9,342 bases of DNA from JBBSHJ01 sp038253135 (lineage in GTDB: Bacteria; Actinomycetota; Actinomycetes; Mycobacteriales; QHCD01), in contig JBBSHJ010000112.1 in NCBI GenBank assembly GCA_038253135.1, positions 1 to 9,342 of the forward strand. Reading direction: 5' to 3'. This document shows, piece by piece, positions 1 to 6,411 of the stretch. How positions within the stretch are numbered: the first letter of the stretch is position 1; each line of letters opens with the position of its first letter. A model generated the notes under the pieces. That model searched no databases. It had not been told where the DNA came from and was given only the letters and a program-made list of their open reading frames with translations. Made by a program: the position numbers and the translations under genes.

Positions 1-66
1 GTGCGTCTCGACGCGGTAGTCCGCGGGGTGGCTGCACGTCGGGTGTTGCGGTTCGAGGCGATTCAT
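1..66 (-). CDS. 5' end of an unidentified protein gene, cut by the window edge
   Basis: Only the first 22 codons are inside the window (ATG at 66-64, reading leftwards, open to base 1). The peptide begins MNRLEPQHPTCSHPADYRVE and is too short to assign to a family. The start is well supported: an AAGGAG Shine-Dalgarno (minus strand, 76-71) lies 4 bases before the ATG, and the ATG overlaps the TGA of the upstream oxidoreductase as ATGA (66-63). This suggests translational coupling, so the product may act in the same pathway as that oxidoreductase, probably sugar, polyol or related small-molecule catabolism. That role is inference from position only. Confidence 0.6.
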   Translation of the reverse strand, partial: MNRLEPQHPTCSHPADYRVETH

Positions 67-1160
67 GCTTCTCCTTCATGTGGGTGCACCGGACCGACGG
101 TGCCGGCAGGGATCCGTTGGTAGGTCTCGTACAGCGCCATGATTTGGGCCGCCTGTTCCAGAGTCCCCAAGGTCAACGGGACGTTTCCCGACACCGCGTC
201 ACAGAAATGCAGGATCTCGGGAACGTATCCGAGGTAGAAGAGGTTCTTGTTGTAGAGTTGGCCCAGCGAGAATTCTGGCTCCCACATGAGCGGGGCTACC
301 TCGTCGTCGACGACGTAGGAACCTTCGCGTCCGTATACGGACTCGCCGCCCGCGCGATAGTAGGTCACGCGCACACCGTTATCGATGACGATGTTTCCGC
401 CTCGTCCCACGACCTCAACGCGTTCGAGTGGACTATTCGGAGCCACCCCCGCCGCCAGGTGCAGAGCGCCGATGGCGCCGGACGCGAAGCGCAGCGAGGT
501 CACGGTCGCGCCAATGGCCGGCTCCCACTCATAACTCATCCGGGAGATGGGTCCGCCCAAATAGGTCAGGATTGCTGCTGGATGGTAGATGTGATCCAGG
601 AATCCACGCATGCCGGCGCCGTTGTCACGCTCGTCCTCAGCCGGCAGGGATTGTGGGTAGCGAACACTAATCGAGGAGACGGTCCCGAAGTCGCTCGACG
701 TGATGACGGCCTTCACCTTCTGCATGGCGGGCGTGAAGATCTTTTTGAGACCGGTCATGACCGATCGACCCGACTCGCGACTCGTCCGCTCGAGATCCCG
801 GATCTCGAGGCTGGTTGCGGCCGTTGGCTTTTCCATCCACACGTGAGCTCCGGCCCGCAGGCAGTCCATCGCGATGTCGGTGGCCTGGACCCGTCCGTCA
901 GCGTCGTACCCGGTGACGATGAACACCGCCTCGGGCCGCTCGATGCGAAGCATCTCGTGATGATCGGCGTAGGAGTGCGCTGCCCCGAATTGCTTGGCGT
1001 ACGCGCGGGCGCGGCTGATGTCGGTGTCGCAGACGGCATGCAGGTCGACCGGTGCATACTGCAGGGCCGGGTAGACATTGCGGAAGGAATGATTGCCGGC
1101 GCCGACGAACGCGCAACGGATTCTGGTGTCGTATTCGAACTGGAACCGCACGTTGGACAT
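63..1160 (-). CDS. Gfo/Idh/MocA family NAD(P)-dependent oxidoreductase
   Basis: This 365-residue protein has the usual length for the family. The N-terminal Rossmann fold is visible as CAFVGAGNHSFRNVYPAL (about 16-33), followed by an acidic strand end HAVCDTD (41-47). The family signature EKP is at 110-112 (VWMEKPTAATS), with Lys111 the expected conserved lysine. The C-terminal substrate domain holds GFLDHIYHPAAILTYLGG (187-203), whose His residues match the region that usually carries the catalytic His. Members oxidise or reduce sugars, inositols and related polyols in the cytoplasm; the substrate cannot be read here. The start at 1160 is chosen because AAGGAG (1176-1171) lies 10 bases upstream; the reading frame stays open to 1436, but that extension is Arg/Ser-rich and looks non-coding. 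It overlaps the next minus-strand gene by ATGA. Composition is odd: bases 181-240 and 241-300 are 55-57% GC by hand count, against 78-80% in samples from neighbouring genes, which suggests acquisition by transfer. Confidence 0.88.
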   Translation of the reverse strand: MSNVRFQFEYDTRIRCAFVGAGNHSFRNVYPALQYAPVDLHAVCDTDISRARAYAKQFGAAHSYADHHEMLRIERPEAVFIVTGYDADGRVQATDIAMDCLRAGAHVWMEKPTAATSLEIRDLERTSRESGRSVMTGLKKIFTPAMQKVKAVITSSDFGTVSSISVRYPQSLPAEDERDNGAGMRGFLDHIYHPAAILTYLGGPISRMSYEWEPAIGATVTSLRFASGAIGALHLAAGVAPNSPLERVEVVGRGGNIVIDNGVRVTYYRAGGESVYGREGSYVVDDEVAPLMWEPEFSLGQLYNKNLFYLGYVPEILHFCDAVSGNVPLTLGTLEQAAQIMALYETYQRIPAGTVGPVHPHEGEA

Positions 1161-1453
1161 TGACGTGTCTCTCCTTGATCCGGTGGGTTCGGTGCAGGAT
1201 CTCGGGCCATTTTCGGTCGTCCGGGCTGCGGACGGTGTCCTCGCCACGGTAGTGCCGGGGACGAGAGCGCCCGGCCCACGGCACGACGATGAGGATCTCC
1301 GGCGGTCAGGGGCGCCGCTCAGACCCGCATCCGCAGCCGGACGGCCCCAGGGGTGCAGCCGGCGAGACGCCACTGAAACCAGGATGCGTCCGCGGAAACG
1401 ACCGCGCGACCTGCATCGGGCGCGCCGTCGTACCAATCTGGGATGCTGCCCGC
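1161..1453. other. Divergent intergenic region with several short inverted repeats
   Basis: These 293 bases separate the starts of two divergent genes and should hold both promoters. I see no convincing coding sequence. Three short inverted repeats stand out: CGTCCG/CGGACG (1218-1223 and 1229-1234, loop of 5), GCCGGG/CCCGGC (1254-1259 and 1270-1275, loop of 10), and CGCGG/CCGCG (1391-1395 and 1402-1406, separated by AAACGA). None is followed by a T-run, so they are not obvious intrinsic terminators; any could be an operator or leader hairpin. In GC-rich DNA such repeats also arise by chance. No good -35/-10 pair was found for either gene. Confidence 0.4.
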
Positions 1454-2257
1454 ATGAGCAATCGGTACGACGACTTCCTGGCCCTGCACGCGAGAGGCAA
1501 CCCGCTCCTTTTGCCCAATCCGTGGGACGTCGGCTCGGCCCGACTCTTCGCCTCGCTCGGCTTCGGCGCCCTCGCCACGACCAGCAGCGGCGCGGCGGCA
1601 GCGCGCGGACTGGCCGACGGCGAGCTCGGCGCCGACGGGGCGATCGCCCACGTGGGCGAGATCGCGGCGGCGACCGACCTGCCCGTCTCGGCCGACCTCG
1701 AGAACGGCTTCGCCGACGATCCGGCCGCGGTCGCCGCCCTGGTCACGCGGGCGGCCGGAGCCGGCGCCGCCGGATGCTCGATCGAGGACTGGGACCCGGT
1801 TCGGGAGCGGATCTACGACAGCGACCTCGCCGTCGAGCGGATCGCCGCAGCGGTGGTGGCCGCCCGGAGCTCGCGCATCGTGCTGACCGCGCGGGCGGAG
1901 AACCACATCCGCGGCCGCGACGAGCTCGCCGACACGATGCGGCGGCTGACCGCCTTCGCCGCGGCCGGTGCCGACGTCGTCTACGCCCCGGGCATCACCG
2001 CGCGCGAGGACATCGCCGCCGTGGTCGCGGCGGTCGAGCGGCCGCTCAACGTCCTCGCGCGGCCGGGCCTACCACCGCTGGCCGAGCTGGCCGAGCTCGG
2101 CGTCCGCCGCGTCTCGGTCGGAGGAGCATTCGCGTTCGCCGCCTACGCCGCAGCGGCCGCGGCGGCGACCGAGTTCCGGGACGCCGGCACCTACGGCTTC
2201 ACCGCCGCAGCGGCCGACGGTGTGGCGGCGATCCAGCGCGCCTTCGACGCGTCCTGA
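1454..2257 (+). CDS. Isocitrate lyase / phosphoenolpyruvate mutase superfamily protein
   Basis: This 267-residue protein fits the length of the small PEP mutase-like lyases. Family landmarks appear in order: LLLPNPWDVGSARLFASLGF (18-37), TTSSG (42-46), LPVSADLENGF (76-86), GAAGCSIEDW (104-113), IVLTARAEN (142-150) and ADVVYAPGI (173-181). Asp81, Glu83 and Glu111 occupy the positions that bind Mg2+ in the superfamily, and Arg147 matches the substrate carboxylate-binding Arg. The KKCGH-type loop of true isocitrate or methylisocitrate lyase is absent, so it is probably neither. It likely cleaves or forms a C-C or C-P bond in a 2-oxo acid, substrate unknown. The start at ATG 1454 is chosen because family homology begins there; the frame is open from 1289, but that part reads as intergenic. 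The Shine-Dalgarno is weak. An alanine-rich stretch at 227-238 is low complexity. Its stop lies within a few bases of the end of a decayed S10 peptidase fragment on the other strand. Confidence 0.85.
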   Translation: MSNRYDDFLALHARGNPLLLPNPWDVGSARLFASLGFGALATTSSGAAAARGLADGELGADGAIAHVGEIAAATDLPVSADLENGFADDPAAVAALVTRAAGAGAAGCSIEDWDPVRERIYDSDLAVERIAAAVVAARSSRIVLTARAENHIRGRDELADTMRRLTAFAAAGADVVYAPGITAREDIAAVVAAVERPLNVLARPGLPPLAELAELGVRRVSVGGAFAFAAYAAAAAAATEFRDAGTYGFTAAAADGVAAIQRAFDAS

Positions 2258-2423
2258 CCGACGTGGCCGGCCTCGTAGCAGCGGCTCTCGATGTTGTCCC
2301 CCAGCTCGTCGGAAATCTTGAGGTGGGCGAAAGCCTGCTCGGCCGCGAGGTACGGCGTCGCCGCGTCGTGATATCCGAAGGCCACGTACACACCCGCAGG
2401 TGCGGGTTGTTTCGCAGTTGCAC
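2258..2423 (-). pseudogene. Decayed C-terminal fragment of an S10 serine carboxypeptidase, frameshifted
   Basis: On the minus strand the segment reads VQLRNNPHLRV (2423-2391) in one frame and continues in another as VYVAFGYHDAATPYLAAEQ, ending with CYEAGHV (to 2260). This matches the end of actinobacterial peptidase S10 proteins, whose pattern as I remember it is NPxLRVxVAxGYYDLATP, about 25 residues, then YYEAGHMMY. The Asp (codon 2367-2365) and His (codon 2265-2263) of the Ser-Asp-His triad both survive. The two frames meet at ACACAC (2388-2393, GTGTGT on the coding strand); removing one GT restores LRVYVAFGYHD, so a 2-base slippage is the simplest cause. Homology stops after GHV, so about 20 C-terminal residues are missing, and no catalytic Ser domain is visible upstream. 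There is no start or promoter, so it is not expected to be functional. The family match is from memory of its motifs, not from a search. Confidence 0.72.
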
Positions 2424-2539
2424 GCGCGGCGTGAGGATCTCGGAGCTCAGGTTGCTTGACGTCGGGTTCGGTGTCGGACACGGTTCCAGAGATTGGTAGC
2501 AGGCTCCGTGGATCCCGCCGGCGCCGCGCTCGTGTCACC

Positions 2540-2569
2540 TTGCACCCCGCGAAACGCGAGCCATAGAGT
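2540..2569 (+). promoter_or_regulatory. Candidate sigma-70-type promoter for the parA-scpAB operon
   Basis: TTGCAC (2540-2545) and TAGAGT (2564-2569) are separated by 18 bases and resemble the -35 (TTGACA) and actinobacterial -10 (TANNNT) consensus. Transcription would begin near 2576, leaving a leader of about 75 bases before the ParA start at 2652. The spacer contains the short palindrome CGCGAAACGCG (2548-2558), which could be an operator. The assignment rests on consensus matching only. An alternative -35-like TTGACG at 2456-2461 lacks a good -10. Confidence 0.42.
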
Positions 2570-2651
2570 CGGGCGATTCGTCCTGCGCAAAGATGGGGCG
2601 CACAGATCGCGCGGAATCGACGGTGACCGGCTTGAGACGGGAAGGGCGAGG

Positions 2652-3701
2652 ATGCAGCCACTGACACCCGGCTCGTCGCCGTCAGTCCCGGCCCCGGAGC
2701 AGCAGCTGGCGGCGACCGAGCCGGGCAACGGCAGCTCGCCGATCGGGTCCACGCGGGTGGAGCCGGTCCCGCCCGACCAGGTCCGGCCCGAGCCGGTGCC
2801 GAGCGTGGCGACGCCACCACCATCTGCGGCCGACGGCGAGGCGCCACCGGCGGATGCGCCCGCGCGGCGTACTCCCGATCCGACCAAGGCCCGCCTGCGC
2901 GCGCTGCCCGAGCCGGCCCCCGTCGCCAGTCACGGACCGGCCCGCGTCATCGCCCTGTGCAACCAGAAAGGCGGCGTCGGCAAGACCACGACGACCATCA
3001 ACCTCGGCGCGTCGCTGGCGGCGTACGGCCGCAAGGTCCTGCTGGTCGACTTCGATCCGCAGGGCGCGCTCTCGGTCGGTCTCGGCATCCCGCCGCACCA
3101 GCTCGACCAGACGATCTACAACCTGATCGTCGAGCGCGGCATCGACATCGACGACGTGATCCTGCGGACCGATGTCGAGGGCGTCGATCTGCTGCCCAGC
3201 AACATCGACCTGTCGGCGGCCGAGGTGCAGCTCGTCGGCGAGGTCGCCCGAGAACAGGCGCTGGCGCGGGTGCTACGCCCGCTGCTGCCGCGCTATGACT
3301 TCATCCTCGTCGACTGCCAGCCCTCGCTCGGCTTGCTGACCGTCAACGCGCTGACCGCCGCGCACGGCGTCATCATCCCGCTGGAGTGCGAGTTCTTCTC
3401 GCTGCGCGGGGTCGCGCTGCTCACCGACACGATCGACAAGGTCCGCGACCGGCTCAACCCCGACCTCACCGTCGACGGCATCCTCGCCACCATGTACGAC
3501 GCCCGCACCGTGCACGCCCGCGAGGTGTTCTCGCGAGTGGTCGAGGCGTTCGGCGACACCGTCTTCCAGACCGTCGTGAGCCGGACCGTGCGGTTTCCCG
3601 AGACCACGGTCGCGGGCGAGCCGATCACGACGTGGGCGCCCACCTCTGCCGGCGCGACGGCGTACCGCGATCTCGCCAAGGAAGTCCTGTCACGGCAATG
3701 A
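2652..3701 (+). CDS. ParA/Soj-like chromosome partitioning ATPase, orphan type linked to scpAB
   Basis: This 349-residue protein has a Pro/Ala-rich, probably disordered N-terminal tail (1-95) and a ParA/MinD-type deviant Walker ATPase. Visible motifs are Walker A KGGVGKTT (106-113), with signature Lys106 and Lys111, Walker A' LLVDFDPQG (130-138) and Walker B ILVDCQPSLG (218-227). ATP-driven dimerisation on DNA or a partner is the family behaviour. The DCQPSLG variant and the SHGPARVIALCNQKGG entry into the domain match, from memory, the actinobacterial subfamily that includes M. tuberculosis Rv1708, also next to scpA. No parB or parS is seen nearby, so it is probably not the main segregation ParA. 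I chose ATG 2652, preceded by GGAAGGG (about 2640-2646). The frame is open from 2493, but that extension would contain the candidate promoter and lacks family-like sequence. Its stop overlaps the scpA start as ATGA (3698-3701), which argues for coupled synthesis with the SMC accessory proteins. Confidence 0.92.
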   Translation: MQPLTPGSSPSVPAPEQQLAATEPGNGSSPIGSTRVEPVPPDQVRPEPVPSVATPPPSAADGEAPPADAPARRTPDPTKARLRALPEPAPVASHGPARVIALCNQKGGVGKTTTTINLGASLAAYGRKVLLVDFDPQGALSVGLGIPPHQLDQTIYNLIVERGIDIDDVILRTDVEGVDLLPSNIDLSAAEVQLVGEVAREQALARVLRPLLPRYDFILVDCQPSLGLLTVNALTAAHGVIIPLECEFFSLRGVALLTDTIDKVRDRLNPDLTVDGILATMYDARTVHAREVFSRVVEAFGDTVFQTVVSRTVRFPETTVAGEPITTWAPTSAGATAYRDLAKEVLSRQ

Positions 3702-4549
3702 CCGTCCCGCCGCCCGAGACGGCCGGCACCGACGCGGCCGCCGGTGGGACCGGTACGGCGACCCGCGGCGGCTTTGATGTGCACCTCGACAACTTCGAGG
3801 GTCCGTTCGACCTGCTGCTGCGGCTGATCGCGAAGCACAAGCTCGACGTCACCGAGGTGGCCCTCTCGCGGGTCACCGACGAGTTCATCGCGCATATCGA
3901 GCTCGGGGGCCGCGAGTGGGACCTCGGCCAGGCGACGGAGTTCCTCGTCGTGGCGGCCACCCTGCTCGACCTCAAGGCCGCCCGGCTGCTGCCCGCCGGT
4001 GACGTGGACGACGAGGACGACCTCGCCCTGCTCGAGGCCCGCGACCTGCTCTTCGCACGGCTGCTGCAGTACCGCGCGTTCAAGGCGATCGCGGAGATCT
4101 TCGGCCGGTGGGAGGCCGACGCGGCAACGCGGTTCCCCCGGGTCGTCACCCTCGAGCCGCGGTACGCCAATGTGCTCCCCGAAGTGCTGCTGGGCATCGG
4201 CGCCCAGCAGCTGGCCCGGCTGGCGGCGGAGGCGCTGGCGCCCAAGGCGCCCCCGGCCGTAAGCGTGGACCACCTGCACGCTCCGCGGGTGAGCGTGCGC
4301 GAGCAGGCCGACATCCTGCGCCGCCGGCTCGCCTCGGTCGGTCAGGCGACCTTCCGCAGCCTGGTGGCCGACTGCGAGCACACGGCCGAGGTCGTCGGCC
4401 GTTTCCTCGGCCTGCTCGAGCTCTATCGGGAGCAGTCGGTCGCCTTCGATCAGCTCGCGCCGCTCGGGGACCTGCACGTGCGCTGGGTCGGCGGGGACGG
4501 CGGGATGGACCGCGAGGACCTGCCGGAGATCGACGAGGAGTACGCGTGA
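3698..4549 (+). CDS. scpA: Segregation and condensation protein A (kleisin subunit of SMC-ScpAB)
   Basis: ScpA is the kleisin that bridges the SMC heads and recruits ScpB, organising and compacting the nucleoid. The 283-residue product is of normal length. The N-terminal SMC-neck-binding helical domain starts at FDVHLDNFEGPFDLLLRLIA (26-45), the hallmark of the family, and continues through KLDVTEVALSRVTDEFIAHI (48-67) and FLVVAATLLDLKAARLLP (82-99). An acidic linker, DVDDEDD (102-108), follows. The C-terminal winged helix that binds the SMC head cap is visible as FLGLLELYREQSVAFDQLAP (236-255). A 25-residue N-terminal Gly/Ala/Thr-rich leader is not conserved in the family. The ATG overlaps the ParA stop by 4 bases, and the nearest Shine-Dalgarno-like AAGGAAG (3678-3684) is 13 bases away, so initiation probably depends on coupling. 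The TGA overlaps the scpB GTG. Confidence 0.95.
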   Translation: MTVPPPETAGTDAAAGGTGTATRGGFDVHLDNFEGPFDLLLRLIAKHKLDVTEVALSRVTDEFIAHIELGGREWDLGQATEFLVVAATLLDLKAARLLPAGDVDDEDDLALLEARDLLFARLLQYRAFKAIAEIFGRWEADAATRFPRVVTLEPRYANVLPEVLLGIGAQQLARLAAEALAPKAPPAVSVDHLHAPRVSVREQADILRRRLASVGQATFRSLVADCEHTAEVVGRFLGLLELYREQSVAFDQLAPLGDLHVRWVGGDGGMDREDLPEIDEEYA

Positions 4550-5166
4550 GTGAGACCGAGCCGGACGCCGCTTCGGGCGAGGCCGACAGCGGTGAGCTGA
4601 GAGATGAGAAGCGGCTGCGCAGCGCGGTCGAGGCCGTGCTCCTCGTCGTGGACGAGCCGGTGTCCGCCGTCGCGCTGGCTGAGGCACTGGCGTGGCCGAC
4701 GTCGGATGTCGCGCGCGCCCTGGGGGAGCTGCGGGAGGAGTACGACCGGCGCCGGCGCGGGATGGAGCTCCGGGAGGTCGGCGGCGGCTGGCGGTTGTAC
4801 AGCCGGTCCGATTTTGCGGCGTACGTCGAGCGGTTCGTCCTCGACGGGCAGCGCACCAGGCTGACGCATGCCGCGCTGGAGACGCTGGCGGTCGTCGCCT
4901 ACCGCCAGCCGGTGACGCGGGCGCGGATCGCCGCAATCCGCGGCGTCGGCGTCGACGGCGTCGTACGCACGCTCCTCACCCGCAACCTGATCGAGGAATC
5001 GGGGACCGACCCCGACACCGGCGGCGGCCTGTTCCGGACCACGCCGCTCTTCCTCGAACGGCTGGGCCTCTCGGCGCTCGATGAGCTCCCGGATCTGGCG
5101 CCCCTGCTGCCCGAGCACTCCGAGCTCGGTGCCGACCTGGCTCTCGATCCAGACGCGGACCTGTGA
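4546..5166 (+). CDS. scpB: Segregation and condensation protein B (ScpB)
   Basis: ScpB is a tandem winged-helix protein that dimerises on the central part of ScpA and completes the SMC-ScpAB complex. The 206-residue product has the family's strongest signature, THAALETLAVVAYRQPVTRA (107-126), followed by IRGVGVDGVVRTLLTRNLIE (131-150), which is the second winged helix. The first winged helix is at about 21-95, including EAVLLVVDEPVSAVALAEAL. The C-terminal segment LFRTTPLFLERLGLSALDEL (162-181) is also typical. The start is GTG 4546, overlapping the scpA TGA as GTGA; a good Shine-Dalgarno, GAGGAG (4535-4540), is 5 bases upstream. The stop overlaps the rluB start in the same way. The acidic first 20 residues are variable in the family. 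Confidence 0.95.
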   Translation: MSETEPDAASGEADSGELRDEKRLRSAVEAVLLVVDEPVSAVALAEALAWPTSDVARALGELREEYDRRRRGMELREVGGGWRLYSRSDFAAYVERFVLDGQRTRLTHAALETLAVVAYRQPVTRARIAAIRGVGVDGVVRTLLTRNLIEESGTDPDTGGGLFRTTPLFLERLGLSALDELPDLAPLLPEHSELGADLALDPDADL

Positions 5167-5969
5167 GCGACGACCGATCCACGCCCGGCGGCATTCGGCT
5201 CTCCAAGCTGCTCGCCGAGGCCGGGCTGGCGTCGCGTCGCGGCGCGGATGCGATGATCGCCGCCGGCCGGGTGCGGGTGGACGGCGAGATCGTGACCCGG
5301 CTGGGCACCCGCATCGACCCGGTGGCGGCCCGGGTCGAGCTCGACGGGAAGCGGGTCACGGTCCGCGACGACGTCGCCTACCTGGCGCTCAACAAGCCCC
5401 GCGATGTCCTCTCCGCCATGGCCGATGACCGCGGCCGACGTACCGTCGCGGATTTCCTGAAACCCTGGCAGGACAAGGGTTTGCGGCTCTTCCATGTCGG
5501 CCGCCTCGACGCCGATACCGAGGGCCTGCTGCTCGTGACCGGCGACGGCGCGCTGGCGCACAAGCTGGCGCACCCGAGCTTCAGCGTCCCCAAGACCTAC
5601 CTCGCCGAGGTGATCGGCGCGGTCCCGCGCGATCTGGGCCGGCGGCTCCGGGCGGGCATCGCGCTCGAGGACGGACCGGTCGCCGTCGACGGCTTCCGGG
5701 TGGTCGAGCGCACCGGCGGTGGGACCCTGGTCGAGGTCGTGCTGCACGAAGGGCGGAACCGGATCGTGCGCCGGATGCTGGACGCGACCGGTCATCCGGT
5801 CCGCCGGCTGGTCCGGACTCGTTTCGGGCCGATCCATCTGGGCGGCCAGCGGGCGGGCTCGGTGCGCGAGCTGGATCAGGGCGAGATCGGCTCGCTCTAT
5901 GCCGCCATCGACAGGGCCGCCATCGACAGGGCCGCCAAGGCCCGGCACCGTCGCGGCACCGACCGATAG
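5163..5969 (+). CDS. rluB: RluB/RsuA-family ribosomal large-subunit pseudouridine synthase
   Basis: The enzyme isomerises a uridine in 23S rRNA to pseudouridine during ribosome assembly. The 268-residue protein has an N-terminal S4 RNA-binding domain (about 10-55: IRLSKLLAEAGLASRRGADA) and the RsuA/RluB catalytic domain. The substrate-binding segment is YLALNKPRDVLS (73-84). The catalytic motif GRLDADTEGLLLVTGDG (113-129) contains Asp116, the expected nucleophile. KTYLAEV and EGRNRIVRRMLDATGHPV follow as usual. RluB is preferred over RsuA from operon position and family habit; the exact uridine is not readable from sequence. GTG 5163 overlaps the scpB TGA as GTGA, with no clear Shine-Dalgarno, so it probably depends on coupling. 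The C-terminal tail contains a duplicated AAIDR, encoded by a 15-base tandem repeat (5901-5936), and is probably dispensable. The stop is TAG. Confidence 0.93.
   Translation: MSDDRSTPGGIRLSKLLAEAGLASRRGADAMIAAGRVRVDGEIVTRLGTRIDPVAARVELDGKRVTVRDDVAYLALNKPRDVLSAMADDRGRRTVADFLKPWQDKGLRLFHVGRLDADTEGLLLVTGDGALAHKLAHPSFSVPKTYLAEVIGAVPRDLGRRLRAGIALEDGPVAVDGFRVVERTGGGTLVEVVLHEGRNRIVRRMLDATGHPVRRLVRTRFGPIHLGGQRAGSVRELDQGEIGSLYAAIDRAAIDRAAKARHRRGTDR
5901..5936 (+). repeat. 15-bp tandem repeat, 2.4 copies, within rluB
   Basis: The unit GCCGCCATCGACAGG occurs at 5901-5915 and 5916-5930, followed by a partial GCCGCC. It is in frame, adding one AAIDR to the C-terminal tail of the pseudouridine synthase. 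The copies are identical, which points to a recent replication slippage event. Confidence 0.9.
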
Positions 5970-6048
5970 GCTGACGGCCTGCCACCGGAGCGCCCAGCGC
6001 CAGGTCGGGGAAACCGCAGGAAACGCAGCCTTCGAGAGGAATGACGAC

Positions 6049-6411
6049 GTGCCCGTGCGCGCGGTGCGAGGCGCCACCCAGATCGACGCCGATGAGAAGG
6101 ACCAGATCCTCTCCGGCACCGCCGAACTCGTCCAGGAGGTCCTGCATCGCAACGAGATCGATCCCGAGGACGTCATCAGCATCATCTTCACCGTCACGAC
6201 CGATCTCACGGCCGACTTTCCGGCGTACGCCGCCCGGCGGATGGGCCTCACCCAGGTGCCGTTGCTGTGCACGACCGAGATCCCGGTGCCCGGCGCCATG
6301 CCCCGGGTGATCCGGATGCTGGCGCACCTGGAGACCCACCGGTCCCGCGCGGAGATCAAGCACGTCTACCTCCGGGGTGCCGCCGCGCTGCGGACCGACC
6401 TCCCGCAATGA
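6049..6411 (+). CDS. aroH: Chorismate mutase, AroH type
   Basis: It converts chorismate to prephenate, the branch point to phenylalanine and tyrosine, in the cytoplasm. The 120-residue length and motifs match the monofunctional trimeric AroH class (B. subtilis type) and not the helical AroQ class. Arg7 (VRGATQ), Arg63/Arg64 (YAARRMG), Cys74 and Glu77 (LLCTTEIPVPGA), Arg89 (RVIRM) and Tyr107 (HVYLRGA) correspond to active-site residues of the B. subtilis enzyme within one position. IIFTVTTDLTADFPA (45-59) is diagnostic. The start is GTG 6049: AGAGGA (6035-6040) lies 8 bases before it, whereas the ATG at 6041 abuts that site and is out of frame. The gene lies 79 bases after rluB, a gap that may hold a weak promoter (TAGGCT at 5967-5972, no clear -35). 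Its stop overlaps the start of a 36-codon ORF (ATGA). No prephenate dehydrogenase gene follows, although one often does in actinobacteria. Confidence 0.93.
   Translation: MPVRAVRGATQIDADEKDQILSGTAELVQEVLHRNEIDPEDVISIIFTVTTDLTADFPAYAARRMGLTQVPLLCTTEIPVPGAMPRVIRMLAHLETHRSRAEIKHVYLRGAAALRTDLPQ

Noticed and set aside
1218..1275. Inverted repeats as intrinsic terminators or a riboswitch
   Set aside because: The stems are short (6 bp), lack T-runs, and no conserved riboswitch core was recognised.
1161..1436. Upstream extension of the oxidoreductase reading frame
   Set aside because: It is Arg/Ser-rich with no family similarity, and a clear AAGGAG lies just before the ATG at 1160.
1289..1453. Upstream extension of the lyase reading frame
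   Set aside because: Family homology begins at the ATG at 1454; the extension has no recognisable sequence and overlaps the probable promoter region.
2456..2484. TTGACG as a -35 for the parA operon
   Set aside because: The -10 position at 17-18 bases reads CACGGT or ACGGTT, which is poor compared with the site at 2540-2569.
2493..2651. Upstream extension of the ParA reading frame
   Set aside because: It contains the best promoter candidate and lacks ParA-like sequence; ATG 2652 has an upstream purine-rich site.
3293..4936. Long antisense open frame opposite parA, scpA and scpB
   Set aside because: It is a typical GC-rich shadow frame, Arg/Ala/Pro-rich with no motif, and the sense strand carries well-recognised genes throughout.
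6041..6310. Forward ATG frame starting inside the aroH leader
   Set aside because: It gives a Cys/Arg/Ser-rich peptide unlike any family; the GTG at 6049 in the other frame gives a complete chorismate mutase.
4899..6359. Long antisense open frame opposite scpB, rluB and aroH
   Set aside because: It is a shadow of recognised sense genes, with no domain or start signal seen.
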